Assembly (NCBI GenBank): GCA_902362725.1
Contig: CABIXM010000011.1
Coordinates: 55,002-119,001, forward strand
DNA length: 64,000 bases
DNA from: Clostridiaceae bacterium
GTDB taxonomy: Bacteria > Bacillota > Clostridia > Lachnospirales > Lachnospiraceae
Direction of reading: 5' to 3'
The notes under the pieces are model-generated. The model did no database searches. It saw only the letters and a program-made list of their open reading frames with translations, and was not told the origin of the DNA. Position 1 is the stretch's first letter; each line of letters begins with the position of its first letter. Positions 26,048-35,491 of this stretch are shown here, piece by piece. The position numbers and the translations under genes are program-made.

Positions 26048-27481
26048 ATGATGAAGCACTCCCTTTACCTGAAATTCATACTGGCCTATATGATCTTCGG
26101 CTTCTTAAGCTTCTTTACCATCGCGGTATTCAGCTCCCAGATGACGCTGAATTACCTGACCGAAAAAGAGGCGGAGGATCTGTATCGGGAAGCCAACTAT
26201 ATTTCCTCGAATTTCGTGCGGAACTATTACTCGGACGCTGCGGATTCCCGCTCCCTGGCTACGATTCATTCCCATTTTCAGGCGCTGGATACTTATCTGG
26301 ACGCTGATATCTGGCTCATGAACACGGACGGCACGGTACTGGTCAACTCCGCAGGAAACTATTCCAGCGAGTCCGCCACGGTCATCGAGGACTTTGACCC
26401 CACGGATATGGGCAGCAATTACTATATGATCAGCCGTTTCTACGGTATGTTCCGGGAGGATACTCTCTCGGTGGCCGCGCCCGTCACTTATAATTTTAAG
26501 CCCCGGGGCTATGTGCTGATTCATATGCCCATGTCTGTGCTGACTGAGAAGCGGGATTCGCTGCTGAATATCACGTACCTCACGCTGCTTTTTATCTTCG
26601 CCTTTTCCCTGCTGGTTCTGGGCGTCTTTACCTTCGCCGTATACCGGCCGCTGCTTAAGATTACTTTGGCCGCCCGCCAGTACGCGGAGGGAAATTTCTC
26701 CTATGCCCTGAAGATCGCCGGAGAGGATGAGATCGGCCAGCTGGCCGCTACGCTGAATTATATGGCCCATGAGCTGGGCGAAACCGATGAATACCAGAAA
26801 AAGTTTGTGGCTAATATTTCCCACGATTTCCGCTCTCCCCTGACCTCCATCAAGGGCTACGTGGAAGCGATTCTGGACGGTACCATTCCGCCGGAAATGC
26901 AGGAAAAATATCTTCGTATCGTTCTGATGGAAACGGAGCGCCTGAACAAGCTGACCAGCGGTCTTCTGACATTAAATTCCTTTGACACCAAGAAAAACCG
27001 GTTGGATATCACCGATTTCGATATCAACGCCGTCATTAAGGATACGGTAGCCTCCTTTGAAGGCCGCTGTACGGCCCGCCACATTTCCATGGAGCTGCTC
27101 TTCGACGCCAGACAGCAGTTTGTGTCCGCAGATATGGGCAAAATTCAACAGGTTATGTACAACCTTCTGGATAACGCCATCAAGTTCAGTCCGGACAATT
27201 CTGTCATCACCATCGAGACAACCCTGCGGCACGAAAAGGTATTTATCTCGGTAAAGGATCAGGGCGTCGGCATTCCCAGGGACAGCATGAAGAAAATCTG
27301 GGAGCGCTTCTACAAGACTGATTCCTCCCGGGGCAAAGACAAAAAGGGCACCGGCCTGGGACTTTCTATCGTGAAAGAGATTATCGCATCCCATGGGGAG
27401 CATATCAACGCCATTTCCACGGAAGGCGTAGGGACAGAGTTTATCTTTACGCTGCCAAGGGTGCATACAGAAGAAAGCTAA
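26048..27481 (+). CDS. Sensor histidine kinase
   Basis: 477 residues. Two membrane helices (about 10-30 and 175-200) enclose an extracytoplasmic sensor region. A HAMP domain is followed by the H-box FVANISHDFRSPLTSIKGYV, N-box NLLDNAIKFS, G1 DQGVGIP and G2 GTGLGLSIV. Partner of the preceding regulator. ATGATG at 26048 leaves a one-codon uncertainty in the start. Confidence 0.92.
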   Translation: MMKHSLYLKFILAYMIFGFLSFFTIAVFSSQMTLNYLTEKEAEDLYREANYISSNFVRNYYSDAADSRSLATIHSHFQALDTYLDADIWLMNTDGTVLVNSAGNYSSESATVIEDFDPTDMGSNYYMISRFYGMFREDTLSVAAPVTYNFKPRGYVLIHMPMSVLTEKRDSLLNITYLTLLFIFAFSLLVLGVFTFAVYRPLLKITLAARQYAEGNFSYALKIAGEDEIGQLAATLNYMAHELGETDEYQKKFVANISHDFRSPLTSIKGYVEAILDGTIPPEMQEKYLRIVLMETERLNKLTSGLLTLNSFDTKKNRLDITDFDINAVIKDTVASFEGRCTARHISMELLFDARQQFVSADMGKIQQVMYNLLDNAIKFSPDNSVITIETTLRHEKVFISVKDQGVGIPRDSMKKIWERFYKTDSSRGKDKKGTGLGLSIVKEIIASHGEHINAISTEGVGTEFIFTLPRVHTEES

Positions 27482-27490
27482 ATAACTATA

Positions 27491-27535
27491 AAAGCAGGCT
27501 GTTTTACATATGTTGTAAGCAGCCTGCTTTCTTGA
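27491..27535. terminator. Bidirectional terminator
   Basis: AAAGCAGGCTG pairs with CAGCCTGCTTT around an 18-base loop, between the kinase gene and the converging ketose operon. Confidence 0.85.
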
Positions 27536-27537
27536 TA

Positions 27538-28149
27538 TTAATGTACTTCAAATTCTTTCTTTAGTTTTTCTCCCATAGCTCCCCCCGGATGAATCAGAGC
27601 AAAGCTCTCATTCCGGAAACCGGTTTCTTCTATCAGCGCAGCCTGCAATGCATGAAAAATCACCATTGCCGCCGTGGTACTGGTAGTTCCCTGACTGTTA
27701 TATCTGTCAGTTTCCCGGGTAATATGCATTTTCAGGACAGCATCCGCATTTTGGGCAAGGGGCGACTGTGGATTTTCTGTTACCGTAATCACATGAACCT
27801 TCTTTTTTTTGCAGATGTCCAGAATCGGGAGAAGTTCTCCTGTCTTCCCTCCCCTGGAAAGAAAAAGCATCGCATCGCCTTCCTCCAGGAAACCGGTAGC
27901 TCCATGCACTGCCTCTGCCGGAGATATGAATCTGGCAGGACGCTCGATACAACACATCAAATGTGCAAAATCCCTACAGGCAATTCCCGAATGACCGCAA
28001 CCGGAGGCTCCGATTTTCGGAGCCTCCGCCAACAGCTTAACCGCTTTTTCAAATTCATCCATATCCACTGCCGCCGCGCCCTCTCTGAGGCACTCTGCTT
28101 CTATGGCAAAGGTTTCCTTCAAACATCTGGTATAAGCTTCTTTTTCCAT
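27538..28149 (-). CDS. SIS-domain sugar-phosphate isomerase-like protein (KpsF/GutQ type, no CBS domains)
   Basis: 203 residues. SIS core with IGASGCGHSGIACRDFAHL, FLSRGGKTGEL and the KpsF/GutQ hallmark ALIHPGGAMGEKL. Full-length arabinose-5-phosphate isomerases carry two CBS domains after this point; here they are absent. The family interconverts ribulose 5-phosphate and arabinose 5-phosphate, but short forms beside sugar operons may act on other aldose/ketose phosphates. Last gene of the nine-gene ketose operon, two bases after the permease. Confidence 0.8.
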   Translation of the reverse strand: MEKEAYTRCLKETFAIEAECLREGAAAVDMDEFEKAVKLLAEAPKIGASGCGHSGIACRDFAHLMCCIERPARFISPAEAVHGATGFLEEGDAMLFLSRGGKTGELLPILDICKKKKVHVITVTENPQSPLAQNADAVLKMHITRETDRYNSQGTTSTTAAMVIFHALQAALIEETGFRNESFALIHPGGAMGEKLKKEFEVH

Positions 28150-28151
28150 AA

Positions 28152-29129
28152 CTATTTCTCGTTTCTGCTCTTGAAATAATCGATGAATACCGCAATCATA
28201 ATTACGATACCTTTTACGATATACTGCCAGGAAGCATCGATACCGTACAGGTTCATAATGTTATTCAGGATAGCGATGATAAATACACCGAATACTGTTC
28301 CCGAAATACTTCCGGAACCACCGGCCATACTGGTACCGCCCAGAACTACGGCTGCGATAGCATCCATCTCTGCACTCTCACCTGCCGTATGCGTACCGGA
28401 AAACAGACGTGAGGATGAAATAATTCCTGCCAGGGAAGCCAGAATACTGCTGTATACAAATACAAACAACGTAACAACCTTTGTATTGACGCCTGAATAT
28501 GCAGCGGCCTGCATGTTACCACCGGTTGCAAGAATGTGGCGTCCCAGCTGCGTACGGTTCAGGATCACTGCTGTAAGAGCTACTACAATTACAATATAGA
28601 TAACCTGAATCGGAATCGGTCCCACATAAGTAGCGGCAATAGATTTAAAGAAGGAATCGCTTACTGTAATGGTCTTTGTAGCACTGTATACACGCGCGAT
28701 ACCACGTCCGATATTCATCGTTGCCAGTGTAATGATGAACGGCGGAATCGTAGTGAATGCGGCAACCGCACCATTAAAAAGTCCCAGACATGCTCCCAAC
28801 AGAATTGCCAGTAAAATAGCTGCACCGGAGGGCAATCCCAGATAGGATATAAATCCTGCCGCAAAGCAGCCTACCATAGCAATCACAGAGCCTACGGAAA
28901 GATCGATTCCGCCGAGCATAATAACCAGCGTCATACCACAGGCAAGAAACATATTGGTTGATAACTGTTTAATAACGTTGGAAAAGTTTTTCCATGCAAA
29001 GAAAGTATCTCCCAAAACTGCTGTCGCGCCAACGCAAAGTACTAAAAAGGCGATCAGCAATCCCAAATTATTTTTTATAACAGCCAGGCTTGATGAAGAG
29101 CCCAGAATTCCGCTTTTCTTCTCTTTCAT
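28152..29129 (-). CDS. Ribose-type sugar ABC transporter permease (RbsC-like)
   Basis: 325-residue membrane protein of the BPD_transp_2 family with eight to ten helices. Conserved segments include LGGIDLSVGSVIAMVG, FIITLATMNIGRGIAR and AVVLGGTSMAGGSGSISGT. It forms the channel for the sugar delivered by the binding protein encoded in the same operon. Confidence 0.93.
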   Translation of the reverse strand: MKEKKSGILGSSSSLAVIKNNLGLLIAFLVLCVGATAVLGDTFFAWKNFSNVIKQLSTNMFLACGMTLVIMLGGIDLSVGSVIAMVGCFAAGFISYLGLPSGAAILLAILLGACLGLFNGAVAAFTTIPPFIITLATMNIGRGIARVYSATKTITVSDSFFKSIAATYVGPIPIQVIYIVIVVALTAVILNRTQLGRHILATGGNMQAAAYSGVNTKVVTLFVFVYSSILASLAGIISSSRLFSGTHTAGESAEMDAIAAVVLGGTSMAGGSGSISGTVFGVFIIAILNNIMNLYGIDASWQYIVKGIVIMIAVFIDYFKSRNEK

Positions 29130-29155
29130 TTTTTGTTCCTTTCTGACCTGTCATT

Positions 29156-30640
29156 CTATGACTCAGTCGTTGCAAGAGACATGATTTTCTCCTGATTTGC
29201 TTCTTCGCGGTCTAAGATTCCACGAATCTTTCCTTCACCCATAACAACAATCCTGTCGCAGATTCCCAGTACTTCAGGAAGTTCGGATGAAACGACGATG
29301 ATAGATACGCCTTCCTTAGCCAGATTATCTATGATGTCGTAAATCTCCATCTTTGCTCCGACGTCTACGCCTCGTGTCGGCTCGTCCAGAATCAGAATCT
29401 TCGGATCCGTAGCCAGCCAACGGCCAATAATCACTTTCTGCTGATTTCCTCCGCTCAGACGTACAATTTTCTGCTCCGGGGATGCCAGCTTCACAGACAT
29501 CTTCTCCACATACTCGTCCACGATAGACTTTTCTGTCTTCTTATTATAGCTTCCTGCCTTCAGGAATTTATTCATGACCTCAATGGTCATATTATAACGT
29601 ACGCTCTGATCCGGATAGAGGGCTTCGAATTTACGATCCTCCGGAACCAGCGCAATACCTGCCTTCATGGCATCCTTTACGCCGTGAATTTCCAGAGGTT
29701 TTCCATCCATCTCCAGACTGCCGGAGGTTTTTTTAGATACACCGAAGACTGCATTCATCAGTTCACTTCGACCCGCTCCTACCAGACCTGCAAATCCAAG
29801 AACCTCACCCTTCTTCAGCTCGAAGGAAGCGTTGTGAACCATATTTCCATCGCTGTAATCATTCACTTTAAAAACCACTTCGTCTGAAGGTGTGTGGGTA
29901 TGTATATAATAGTCGCCCAATGTACGACCTACCATTTTCGTAATCAACTGTTCACGGGTAACTTCCTTTACAATCTCAGTGGAAACATACCCGCCATCAC
30001 GCATAACTGTTACTCTGTCCGCAATCTCATCCAGCTCTGACATTCTATGAGAAATATAGATAATTCCTACATTCTGCTTTTTCAGACGGCGAATTGCGTT
30101 AAAGAGGAATTCAACCTCCTTATCCGAAAGGGATGAGGTCGGCTCGTCCATAACAATAATACGCGCTCCAAAGGAAATTGCCCGGATAATCTCAATAATC
30201 TGCTGCTGTGCAATCGGCAGACGACCCAGCTTCTCCCTCGGATCCAGATCCAAAGAGAAGAATTCCAGCATTTCCTGTGTCTTCTGTATCATTTCATTGC
30301 GCTTTACAAAACCATTATTCTTGTATTCCTGTCCCAGAAATACGTTTTCATAAATACTCATCTGCGGCAGCATCATCAGCTCCTGATGAATAATACTGAT
30401 TCCGTTTGCCCGCGCTTCTTTTACATTTGTAATTTCAACCTGCTTACCGTCAATATATACCTCGCCGGAATCCTTGCTGTAAATACCGCCCAGAATCTTG
30501 ATCAGCGTGGATTTTCCTGCTCCATTCTCACCCAGCAGGGCATGAACTTCGCCGCTTTCCAGCGTGAGCTGAACATCACGCAAAGCCGGAACGCCATTGA
30601 ACGATTTGCAAATACCTTTCATTTCCAGTAAGGTGCTCAA
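29156..30640 (-). CDS. Ribose-type sugar ABC transporter ATP-binding protein (RbsA-like, two ABC domains)
   Basis: 494 residues with two nucleotide-binding domains. The first has GENGAGKSTLIKILGG and MDEPTSSLSDKE. The second has a degenerate Walker A (GLVGAGRSEL), LSGGNQQKV and LILDEPTRGVDVGA, normal for RbsA. A TTG start at 30640 is chosen because AGGAGG stands seven bases before it; the open frame upstream runs through the hairpin after the binding-protein gene. Confidence 0.93.
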   Translation of the reverse strand: MSTLLEMKGICKSFNGVPALRDVQLTLESGEVHALLGENGAGKSTLIKILGGIYSKDSGEVYIDGKQVEITNVKEARANGISIIHQELMMLPQMSIYENVFLGQEYKNNGFVKRNEMIQKTQEMLEFFSLDLDPREKLGRLPIAQQQIIEIIRAISFGARIIVMDEPTSSLSDKEVEFLFNAIRRLKKQNVGIIYISHRMSELDEIADRVTVMRDGGYVSTEIVKEVTREQLITKMVGRTLGDYYIHTHTPSDEVVFKVNDYSDGNMVHNASFELKKGEVLGFAGLVGAGRSELMNAVFGVSKKTSGSLEMDGKPLEIHGVKDAMKAGIALVPEDRKFEALYPDQSVRYNMTIEVMNKFLKAGSYNKKTEKSIVDEYVEKMSVKLASPEQKIVRLSGGNQQKVIIGRWLATDPKILILDEPTRGVDVGAKMEIYDIIDNLAKEGVSIIVVSSELPEVLGICDRIVVMGEGKIRGILDREEANQEKIMSLATTES

Positions 30641-30666
30641 ATCGATTCCTCCTATTCTGACTCTAA

Positions 30667-30710
30667 AGAGTTGTCCCAGCTGCCACTCCCGCAGCCGCCG
30701 GGACAACTCT
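30667..30710 (-). promoter_or_regulatory. Stem-loop between binding-protein and ATPase genes
   Basis: An 11-base-pair perfect stem (AGAGTTGTCCC with GGGACAACTCT) closes a GC-rich 22-base loop just after the binding-protein stop. No U-run follows on the minus strand, so it more likely protects the 3' end of the upstream message or partly attenuates. This is a common way to make more binding protein than ATPase. Confidence 0.6.
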
Positions 30711-30756
30711 GATTTTATTGCTTATTGAACTTTATTCTTGTCTATCCTATATGGAC

Positions 30757-31767
30757 TTACTGCCATCCATCCATGTAATCTGCTACATTGCTCTTGTCGA
30801 TGATGAAGGTCGGAACTGCGATGTTGGTCTCATAGTCCTCGCCGGCAAGAATCTTGTATGCAGTCTCGATAGAATCAGCTGCCATCTTCTTCGGAGACTG
30901 AGCTGCTGTTGCTACAAAAGCACCACCCTCAGAGATGTACTCCTTGCCTTCCGGAGAACCGTCAACGCCAAGGATAATTGCCTTGGAGCCTGCTTCGTTG
31001 ATAGCTGCGTAAGCGCCCTGAGCGCACTGATCATTGCAACCAAATACTGCTACGATGTTCGGGTTAGCCTGCAGGATATCCTGTGTCTTGGAAAGACCCG
31101 GATCCGGCTTACCCTGAGCATCCTGCTGAGCAACGATGGTGTAACCCTTATCCTTGATAGTATCTGTGAAGCCGTTTACACGGTCTACACAAGCAGAGTT
31201 TGCCGGGTAGTCAAGAATTGCTACCTCGCCGCCATCCGGAACGAGCTCAATAAGCTTCTCTGCACACTGTACGCCAGCGCCATAGTTATCAGATGCCACG
31301 TAGGATTTAACCTTATCCAGATTTGCAACAGCTGTATCAATATTTACAACCGGAATGTTTGCTTCTGCCAGCATATCCAGTGCCGGCTCAATGCCTTCGC
31401 GGTCTACCGGGTTCAGGAATACGGCGTCAACGCCCTGTGTAATAAAGTCCTCGATAATGCTGATCTGCTTAGACTGATCCTGCTGTGCGTCAACAACGAT
31501 AACCTCATCGCCATTTTCTTTTGCGATCTCAGTTAAGGTGTCGCCAATCGTTGAGAAGAAATCAGATGCTGCCCAGTAGGTATAACCAAACTTGTGTCCG
31601 CCCTCTTTGGTATCCGCTGCGGCTTCGTCTGCCTTATCAGCTGTGTCCTCTGTTGTTGCTGTTGTGTCAGTTGCAGTTGTTGTATCCTCTGCCTTGCTTC
31701 CACATCCTGCGAGCAGTGTAGCTACCATAGCCACGCTCATCAATGCTGCTACTACTTTCTTTTTCAT
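30757..31767 (-). CDS. Sugar ABC transporter substrate-binding lipoprotein (ribose/galactose type)
   Basis: 336 residues. Signal peptide with lipobox LLAGC, a Thr/Asp/Ala-rich spacer (about 27-50), then the periplasmic-binding-protein fold. Visible ligand-region blocks include VVDAQQDQSKQISIIEDFI, DAVFLNPVDREGIEPAL, VNIDTAVANL and VFGCNDQCAQGAYAAI, as in RbsB/XylF-type proteins. AAAGGAGG precedes the start. It delivers a monosaccharide to the RbsA/RbsC-like partners. Confidence 0.92.
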   Translation of the reverse strand: MKKKVVAALMSVAMVATLLAGCGSKAEDTTTATDTTATTEDTADKADEAAADTKEGGHKFGYTYWAASDFFSTIGDTLTEIAKENGDEVIVVDAQQDQSKQISIIEDFITQGVDAVFLNPVDREGIEPALDMLAEANIPVVNIDTAVANLDKVKSYVASDNYGAGVQCAEKLIELVPDGGEVAILDYPANSACVDRVNGFTDTIKDKGYTIVAQQDAQGKPDPGLSKTQDILQANPNIVAVFGCNDQCAQGAYAAINEAGSKAIILGVDGSPEGKEYISEGGAFVATAAQSPKKMAADSIETAYKILAGEDYETNIAVPTFIIDKSNVADYMDGWQ

Positions 31768-31837
31768 GTTCTTCCTCCTTTTATTATAGAAAAAGTTTTT
31801 ATGTTCACCGGTCGCCCCGGTCAGAACCTGATACATG

Positions 31838-32698
31838 TTATACGCCGTAAACCATAGTCCGGGCTGCCTTTAAGTAACGCAGTCCCTGCTCCGCCAGCTC
31901 TTCCGGCGTATCTGCGAAGCGTCTTGTCAGATAGGTAAGCGGCGCAATTTCATCTAATCTCTGTGGATTGAAAGTTTCCACGCAACCCGCTCCGTGATAA
32001 TCAATATCCTTCAATGCTTTAAATACGTCTAACCACGGGATATGTCCCATACCAGGCGTACCGCGATTGCTGTCTACCAAATGCATGTATGCCAGCTTGT
32101 CGCCACATAACCGGATAGCGCCGGGGATATCGTCCTCTTCAATATTCATATGGAAGGTATCCAGATGAACCTTAATATTGTCTGCTCCCACCAGGTCAAT
32201 GAGCTCCAATGCCTGCTCCGCCCGGTTCAGGAAATGCGACTCAAAACGTTTGATAGCCTCAAGCGCTATGGTAATACCATACTGGGCTGCATACTCACTC
32301 GCCTGCTTCAGATATTCCACATCCCAGTCGATTTCCTGCTGGGTACGGGGCTTTCCCGTATGATAACCGGAACCTACGTAATTAACGCCGCCCACAATCT
32401 TTGCTCCCACCTCGTGTGCCACATCCAGAAGCTTTTTCATGTAGACCAGAGCTGCTTCCCTTTCCTTCGGATCCGGTGAAATTGCATTGTACTCCTTTGA
32501 CATGGCCGTAGTCACAATGACCTCCATATCATACTGTTTCAACTTCTCTGCCACCTTTGCAGCTGGAAAATGAAACGGGTCATTTACAGACAAGTCAATT
32601 GCTTCGGCCCCCAGCCTAGCAATTTCATCAATGCAATACAAATCCTCTTCACCGAAGGTTACAGCCCAAAGCCATGTATTCAGACCTAACTTTATCAT
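31838..32698 (-). CDS. D-tagatose/D-psicose 3-epimerase-like sugar epimerase
   Basis: 286 residues, AP-endonuclease-2/xylose-isomerase-like TIM barrel. Metal ligands are visible: Glu in ALEAIKRFESHFLN, Asp in KVHLDTFHMNIEE, His in YMHLVDSNR and Glu in CVETFNPQ. The DTFHMNIEEDDI and SNRGTPGMGHIPW blocks closely follow known ketose 3-epimerases, which interconvert fructose/psicose, tagatose/sorbose and also ribulose/xylulose. Within this operon it would act on the free ketose before phosphorylation. Substrate is inferred, not shown. Confidence 0.85.
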   Translation of the reverse strand: MIKLGLNTWLWAVTFGEEDLYCIDEIARLGAEAIDLSVNDPFHFPAAKVAEKLKQYDMEVIVTTAMSKEYNAISPDPKEREAALVYMKKLLDVAHEVGAKIVGGVNYVGSGYHTGKPRTQQEIDWDVEYLKQASEYAAQYGITIALEAIKRFESHFLNRAEQALELIDLVGADNIKVHLDTFHMNIEEDDIPGAIRLCGDKLAYMHLVDSNRGTPGMGHIPWLDVFKALKDIDYHGAGCVETFNPQRLDEIAPLTYLTRRFADTPEELAEQGLRYLKAARTMVYGV

Positions 32699-32712
32699 GG
32701 TAATTCCCCCTT

Positions 32713-33261
32713 TTATTCCAGATTCGCATGCCGTTTGAACATACTTTCACTGGTTTCATTCTTAGCTTTCATCAACACAAGAACCAGATTTTCGAAAACC
32801 AGACAGGAACCTCCTTCAAACAATGTTCCCATAGGCATAATCGATGCCGCTTCCCTGTCCTCTTTCTTTGGCGCTTTAACCACCAGTGTTACATCTGCCA
32901 TTTTCCCCAGTGTAGATTCCGGATTGCCGGTCACCAGCAGGAGCGCTGCCCCTTTTTCCTTTGCTTTTTCCCCATGGGAGATCAGCGCTTTGGATTCTCC
33001 CGAACCGCTGCATAAAAGAAGCAAATCACCTTTCTGAATGGCAGTTGTCGTTGTTTCTCCTACAAAATAACTTCTACATCCCAGATGCATCAGGCGCATG
33101 GCAAAAGCCTTACAGCTTAAACCGCTTCTTCCCAGCCCATCGCAGAATATCTGTCCTGCTCCAAGAATCAGATCCGCCGCCTTCTGAAGCTCCTCTTCAC
33201 GGATTCCGGACACTGCCTGCCCTAGTTCTTTTAAAATGCTTTCTGTATACATCAGGGACAT
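32713..33261 (-). CDS. hxlB: 6-phospho-3-hexuloisomerase-like SIS protein
   Basis: 182 residues. SIS domain with FCDGLGRSGLSCKAFAMRL, LLLCSGSGESKAL and the HxlB-type ending MPMGTLFE, then SESMFKRHANLE. HxlB converts hexulose 6-phosphate to fructose 6-phosphate in the ribulose monophosphate pathway. The partner hexulose-phosphate synthase (HxlA) is not in the operon; an RPE-family epimerase is present instead. So its substrate here may be another ketose phosphate. Confidence 0.85.
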   Translation of the reverse strand: MSLMYTESILKELGQAVSGIREEELQKAADLILGAGQIFCDGLGRSGLSCKAFAMRLMHLGCRSYFVGETTTTAIQKGDLLLLCSGSGESKALISHGEKAKEKGAALLLVTGNPESTLGKMADVTLVVKAPKKEDREAASIMPMGTLFEGGSCLVFENLVLVLMKAKNETSESMFKRHANLE

Positions 33262-33277
33262 CTTTCTTCCTTCCTTT

Positions 33278-34804
33278 TTATATATGTGCCAGATCTGTAA
33301 AACTCTTTTTCAATGCGTCATACATCTGATCATATACTGCATGGTATTTCTCGTACAGGTCAGCTTCTGCCGGATCGAAGTCCATGGTATCCTGCTCCTG
33401 GATAAATTTATCACAGGCTTCCCGTACAGAAGGATAAATTCCGGCGCCTACGCCTGCCAGAATCGCAGCTCCGAAAGCGGCTCCTCCTTCCTTGTTGGCC
33501 AGTGTATGGATACCACAGCGGAACAGATCTGCCAGCATTTTTCTGTATACCGGACTTGTGCTTCCACCACCACAGGCGCGAAGAGAGGTAATCTCAATGC
33601 CCTGATCCTTTAATAGATCATTGCAGTCTGCCAGGCAGAATACCACGCCTTCCATGATAGCGCGAAGCATGTGCGCCTGGGTATGTACCGTATTCAGTCC
33701 CAGAAATGCGCCTCTGTACAGCGGATCCATATGGGGTGTTCTCTCTCCCATCAGGAACGGCAGGTAAATCAGCTTTTCACTTCCCACCGGAATCTTCTCA
33801 ACCAGCTCTGTCAGCAGGCTATAAAAAGACTTTCCTTCTTTCTTTGCTCTTTCAATCAAATCCTGACAGAACTTATCCTTAAACCACTCCACAGACAAGC
33901 CTGCGGACATGGGGCCACCCATGGAATGCCAACATCCCGGAACCGCGCAGCAGCATACATGGAGACCGCCCTCAGGAATACTGATATATTTATCAAAATG
34001 TGAATACACAACCGATGAGGTTCCTAAGGTAACAAAGGCCTGTCCTTCATGAACCACTCCGGTTCCTACTCCCGCGCAGGCATTGTCACTTCCACCCGCT
34101 ACTACTACCGTATCTTTGGAGAGTCCACACTGTTCTGCGATTTCCGGAAGAAGGGTTCCTGTCACTTCCTGACTTTCATATACTTTACCCAGAAGATTTT
34201 TATCAATCTTTAACGCATCCAGGATTTCTTCAGACCAGCAACGGTTTTTTACATCTAAAAGCTGCATGCCTGTTGCATCCGATACGTCCGTTGCAAATAC
34301 TCCCGTCAGTACATAGCGAATATAATCCTTCGGCAGAAGAATGTGTCTGCATTTCTTGAATTTTTCAGGCTCATTTTCCCGAATCCAGAGGATCTTGGCT
34401 GCTGTCCAGGCCGCCAAAGGCGGATTTGCGGAAATCTCCAGCCATTTCTCCATCGGAAGGGCTTCCAACATTTCGTCTACCTGCGCCGAACTTCTCTGAT
34501 CACACCAGAGAATGGTATTTCCAATCGTTTCTCCATTTTCATCCAGAAGTACCGAGCCATGCATCTGTCCGGAAAGTCCGATTCCCTTTACATCCTCACT
34601 CTTTACCCCCGTTTTTTCTACCACGGCTTTCAGCGTGTCCAGAACTGCATTCCGCCAGTCGTGGGGATCCTGTTCTGCCCAACCGTTATGCGGCTGATAC
34701 ATGGGGTAAGAATGTTCTGCGGAAGCTACGGTTTCTCCCTGTTCATTCACAAGAATTGTCTTTGTTGCGCTTGTGCCCAAATCAATGCCTATTACATACT
34801 TCAC
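33278..34804 (-). CDS. xylB: FGGY-family carbohydrate kinase, xylulokinase type
   Basis: 508 residues. N-terminal phosphate-binding IGIDLGTSATKTILV, xylulokinase signature GIGLSGQMHGSVLLD with ILWCDQRS, LLPKDYIRYVLTG, and the C-terminal ATP-site block LRACGGGSTSPVYRKMLADL. It phosphorylates a ketose, most likely D-xylulose, using ATP. The start is a GTG at 34804, overlapping the TGA stop of the epimerase gene in the four bases GTGA, preceded by GAAGG. Confidence 0.88.
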   Translation of the reverse strand: MKYVIGIDLGTSATKTILVNEQGETVASAEHSYPMYQPHNGWAEQDPHDWRNAVLDTLKAVVEKTGVKSEDVKGIGLSGQMHGSVLLDENGETIGNTILWCDQRSSAQVDEMLEALPMEKWLEISANPPLAAWTAAKILWIRENEPEKFKKCRHILLPKDYIRYVLTGVFATDVSDATGMQLLDVKNRCWSEEILDALKIDKNLLGKVYESQEVTGTLLPEIAEQCGLSKDTVVVAGGSDNACAGVGTGVVHEGQAFVTLGTSSVVYSHFDKYISIPEGGLHVCCCAVPGCWHSMGGPMSAGLSVEWFKDKFCQDLIERAKKEGKSFYSLLTELVEKIPVGSEKLIYLPFLMGERTPHMDPLYRGAFLGLNTVHTQAHMLRAIMEGVVFCLADCNDLLKDQGIEITSLRACGGGSTSPVYRKMLADLFRCGIHTLANKEGGAAFGAAILAGVGAGIYPSVREACDKFIQEQDTMDFDPAEADLYEKYHAVYDQMYDALKKSFTDLAHI

Positions 34805-35478
34805 GTCTGCTTACCTTCTTTCCCTTTGCGGATTTCCTGCTGCATCCAACGGATATTTTCTTCCATATTTCCCTTTACAATTGCTCTTCCTGATACAAAT
34901 ATGGTAGCTCCGGCTGCCGCAACAGCTCCAATATTTTCTTTTGTAATATTACCATCCACTTCGATATCTGTATCCAAGCCCATCTGGTTCAGTTTCTCAC
35001 GAAGTCTGCGGATTTTCTCCAGCGATTCCGGAATGAAGGTCTGACCCTCAACTCCCGGTTCTGTAGTCATCAGCTGTACTACATCTGCCATACGCAGGAT
35101 TTCTTCATCCAATACGGTAAGCGGCGTCCCCGGCTTCAGCACTACTCCCGCCTTTCGCCCAAGCGCCCTGATATCGCTCATTACCTGCTTTACATTTTCA
35201 CAGGTTTCATAATGAACCGTGATTATATCCGCGCCTGCTTCTGCTATCCGTCTGATAAATTTTTCAGGATGCAGGGTCATCATATGTACGTCGAAAATTC
35301 TCCTAGTGCTTGGACGGATTCCTTCAATCAATTTGATTCCCAGTCCCAGATTCGGAACAAAATTTCCATCCATCACATCAATATGCACATAATCTGCTCC
35401 AGCCGCATCTATCGCTTTCAAATCTCTGTCAAGATATCTGTAATCCAATTCAAGCAGAGACACACCCAGCTTATACAT
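34801..35478 (-). CDS. Ribulose-phosphate 3-epimerase-family protein
   Basis: 225 residues in a (beta/alpha)8 barrel. Metal/catalytic residues of the family are present: His and Asp in VHIDVMDGNFVPNL, His in IFDVHMMT, Asp in IEVDGNI. The usual PSILSAD start reads GVSLLELD and PGFGGQ reads PGVEGQ, so it diverges from housekeeping Rpe and could be an allulose-6-phosphate epimerase-like variant. Start at 35478 is preferred (AGAGG nine bases before); ATG at 35484 is too close to the ribosome site. Second gene of the operon. Confidence 0.85.
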   Translation of the reverse strand: MYKLGVSLLELDYRYLDRDLKAIDAAGADYVHIDVMDGNFVPNLGLGIKLIEGIRPSTRRIFDVHMMTLHPEKFIRRIAEAGADIITVHYETCENVKQVMSDIRALGRKAGVVLKPGTPLTVLDEEILRMADVVQLMTTEPGVEGQTFIPESLEKIRRLREKLNQMGLDTDIEVDGNITKENIGAVAAAGATIFVSGRAIVKGNMEENIRWMQQEIRKGKEGKQT

Positions 35479-35491
35479 TTTCATTTTCCTC

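Noticed and set aside
30641..30706. Upstream extension of the RbsA-like gene
   Set aside because: It would cross the intergenic stem-loop; the TTG at 30640 has AGGAGG at ideal spacing.
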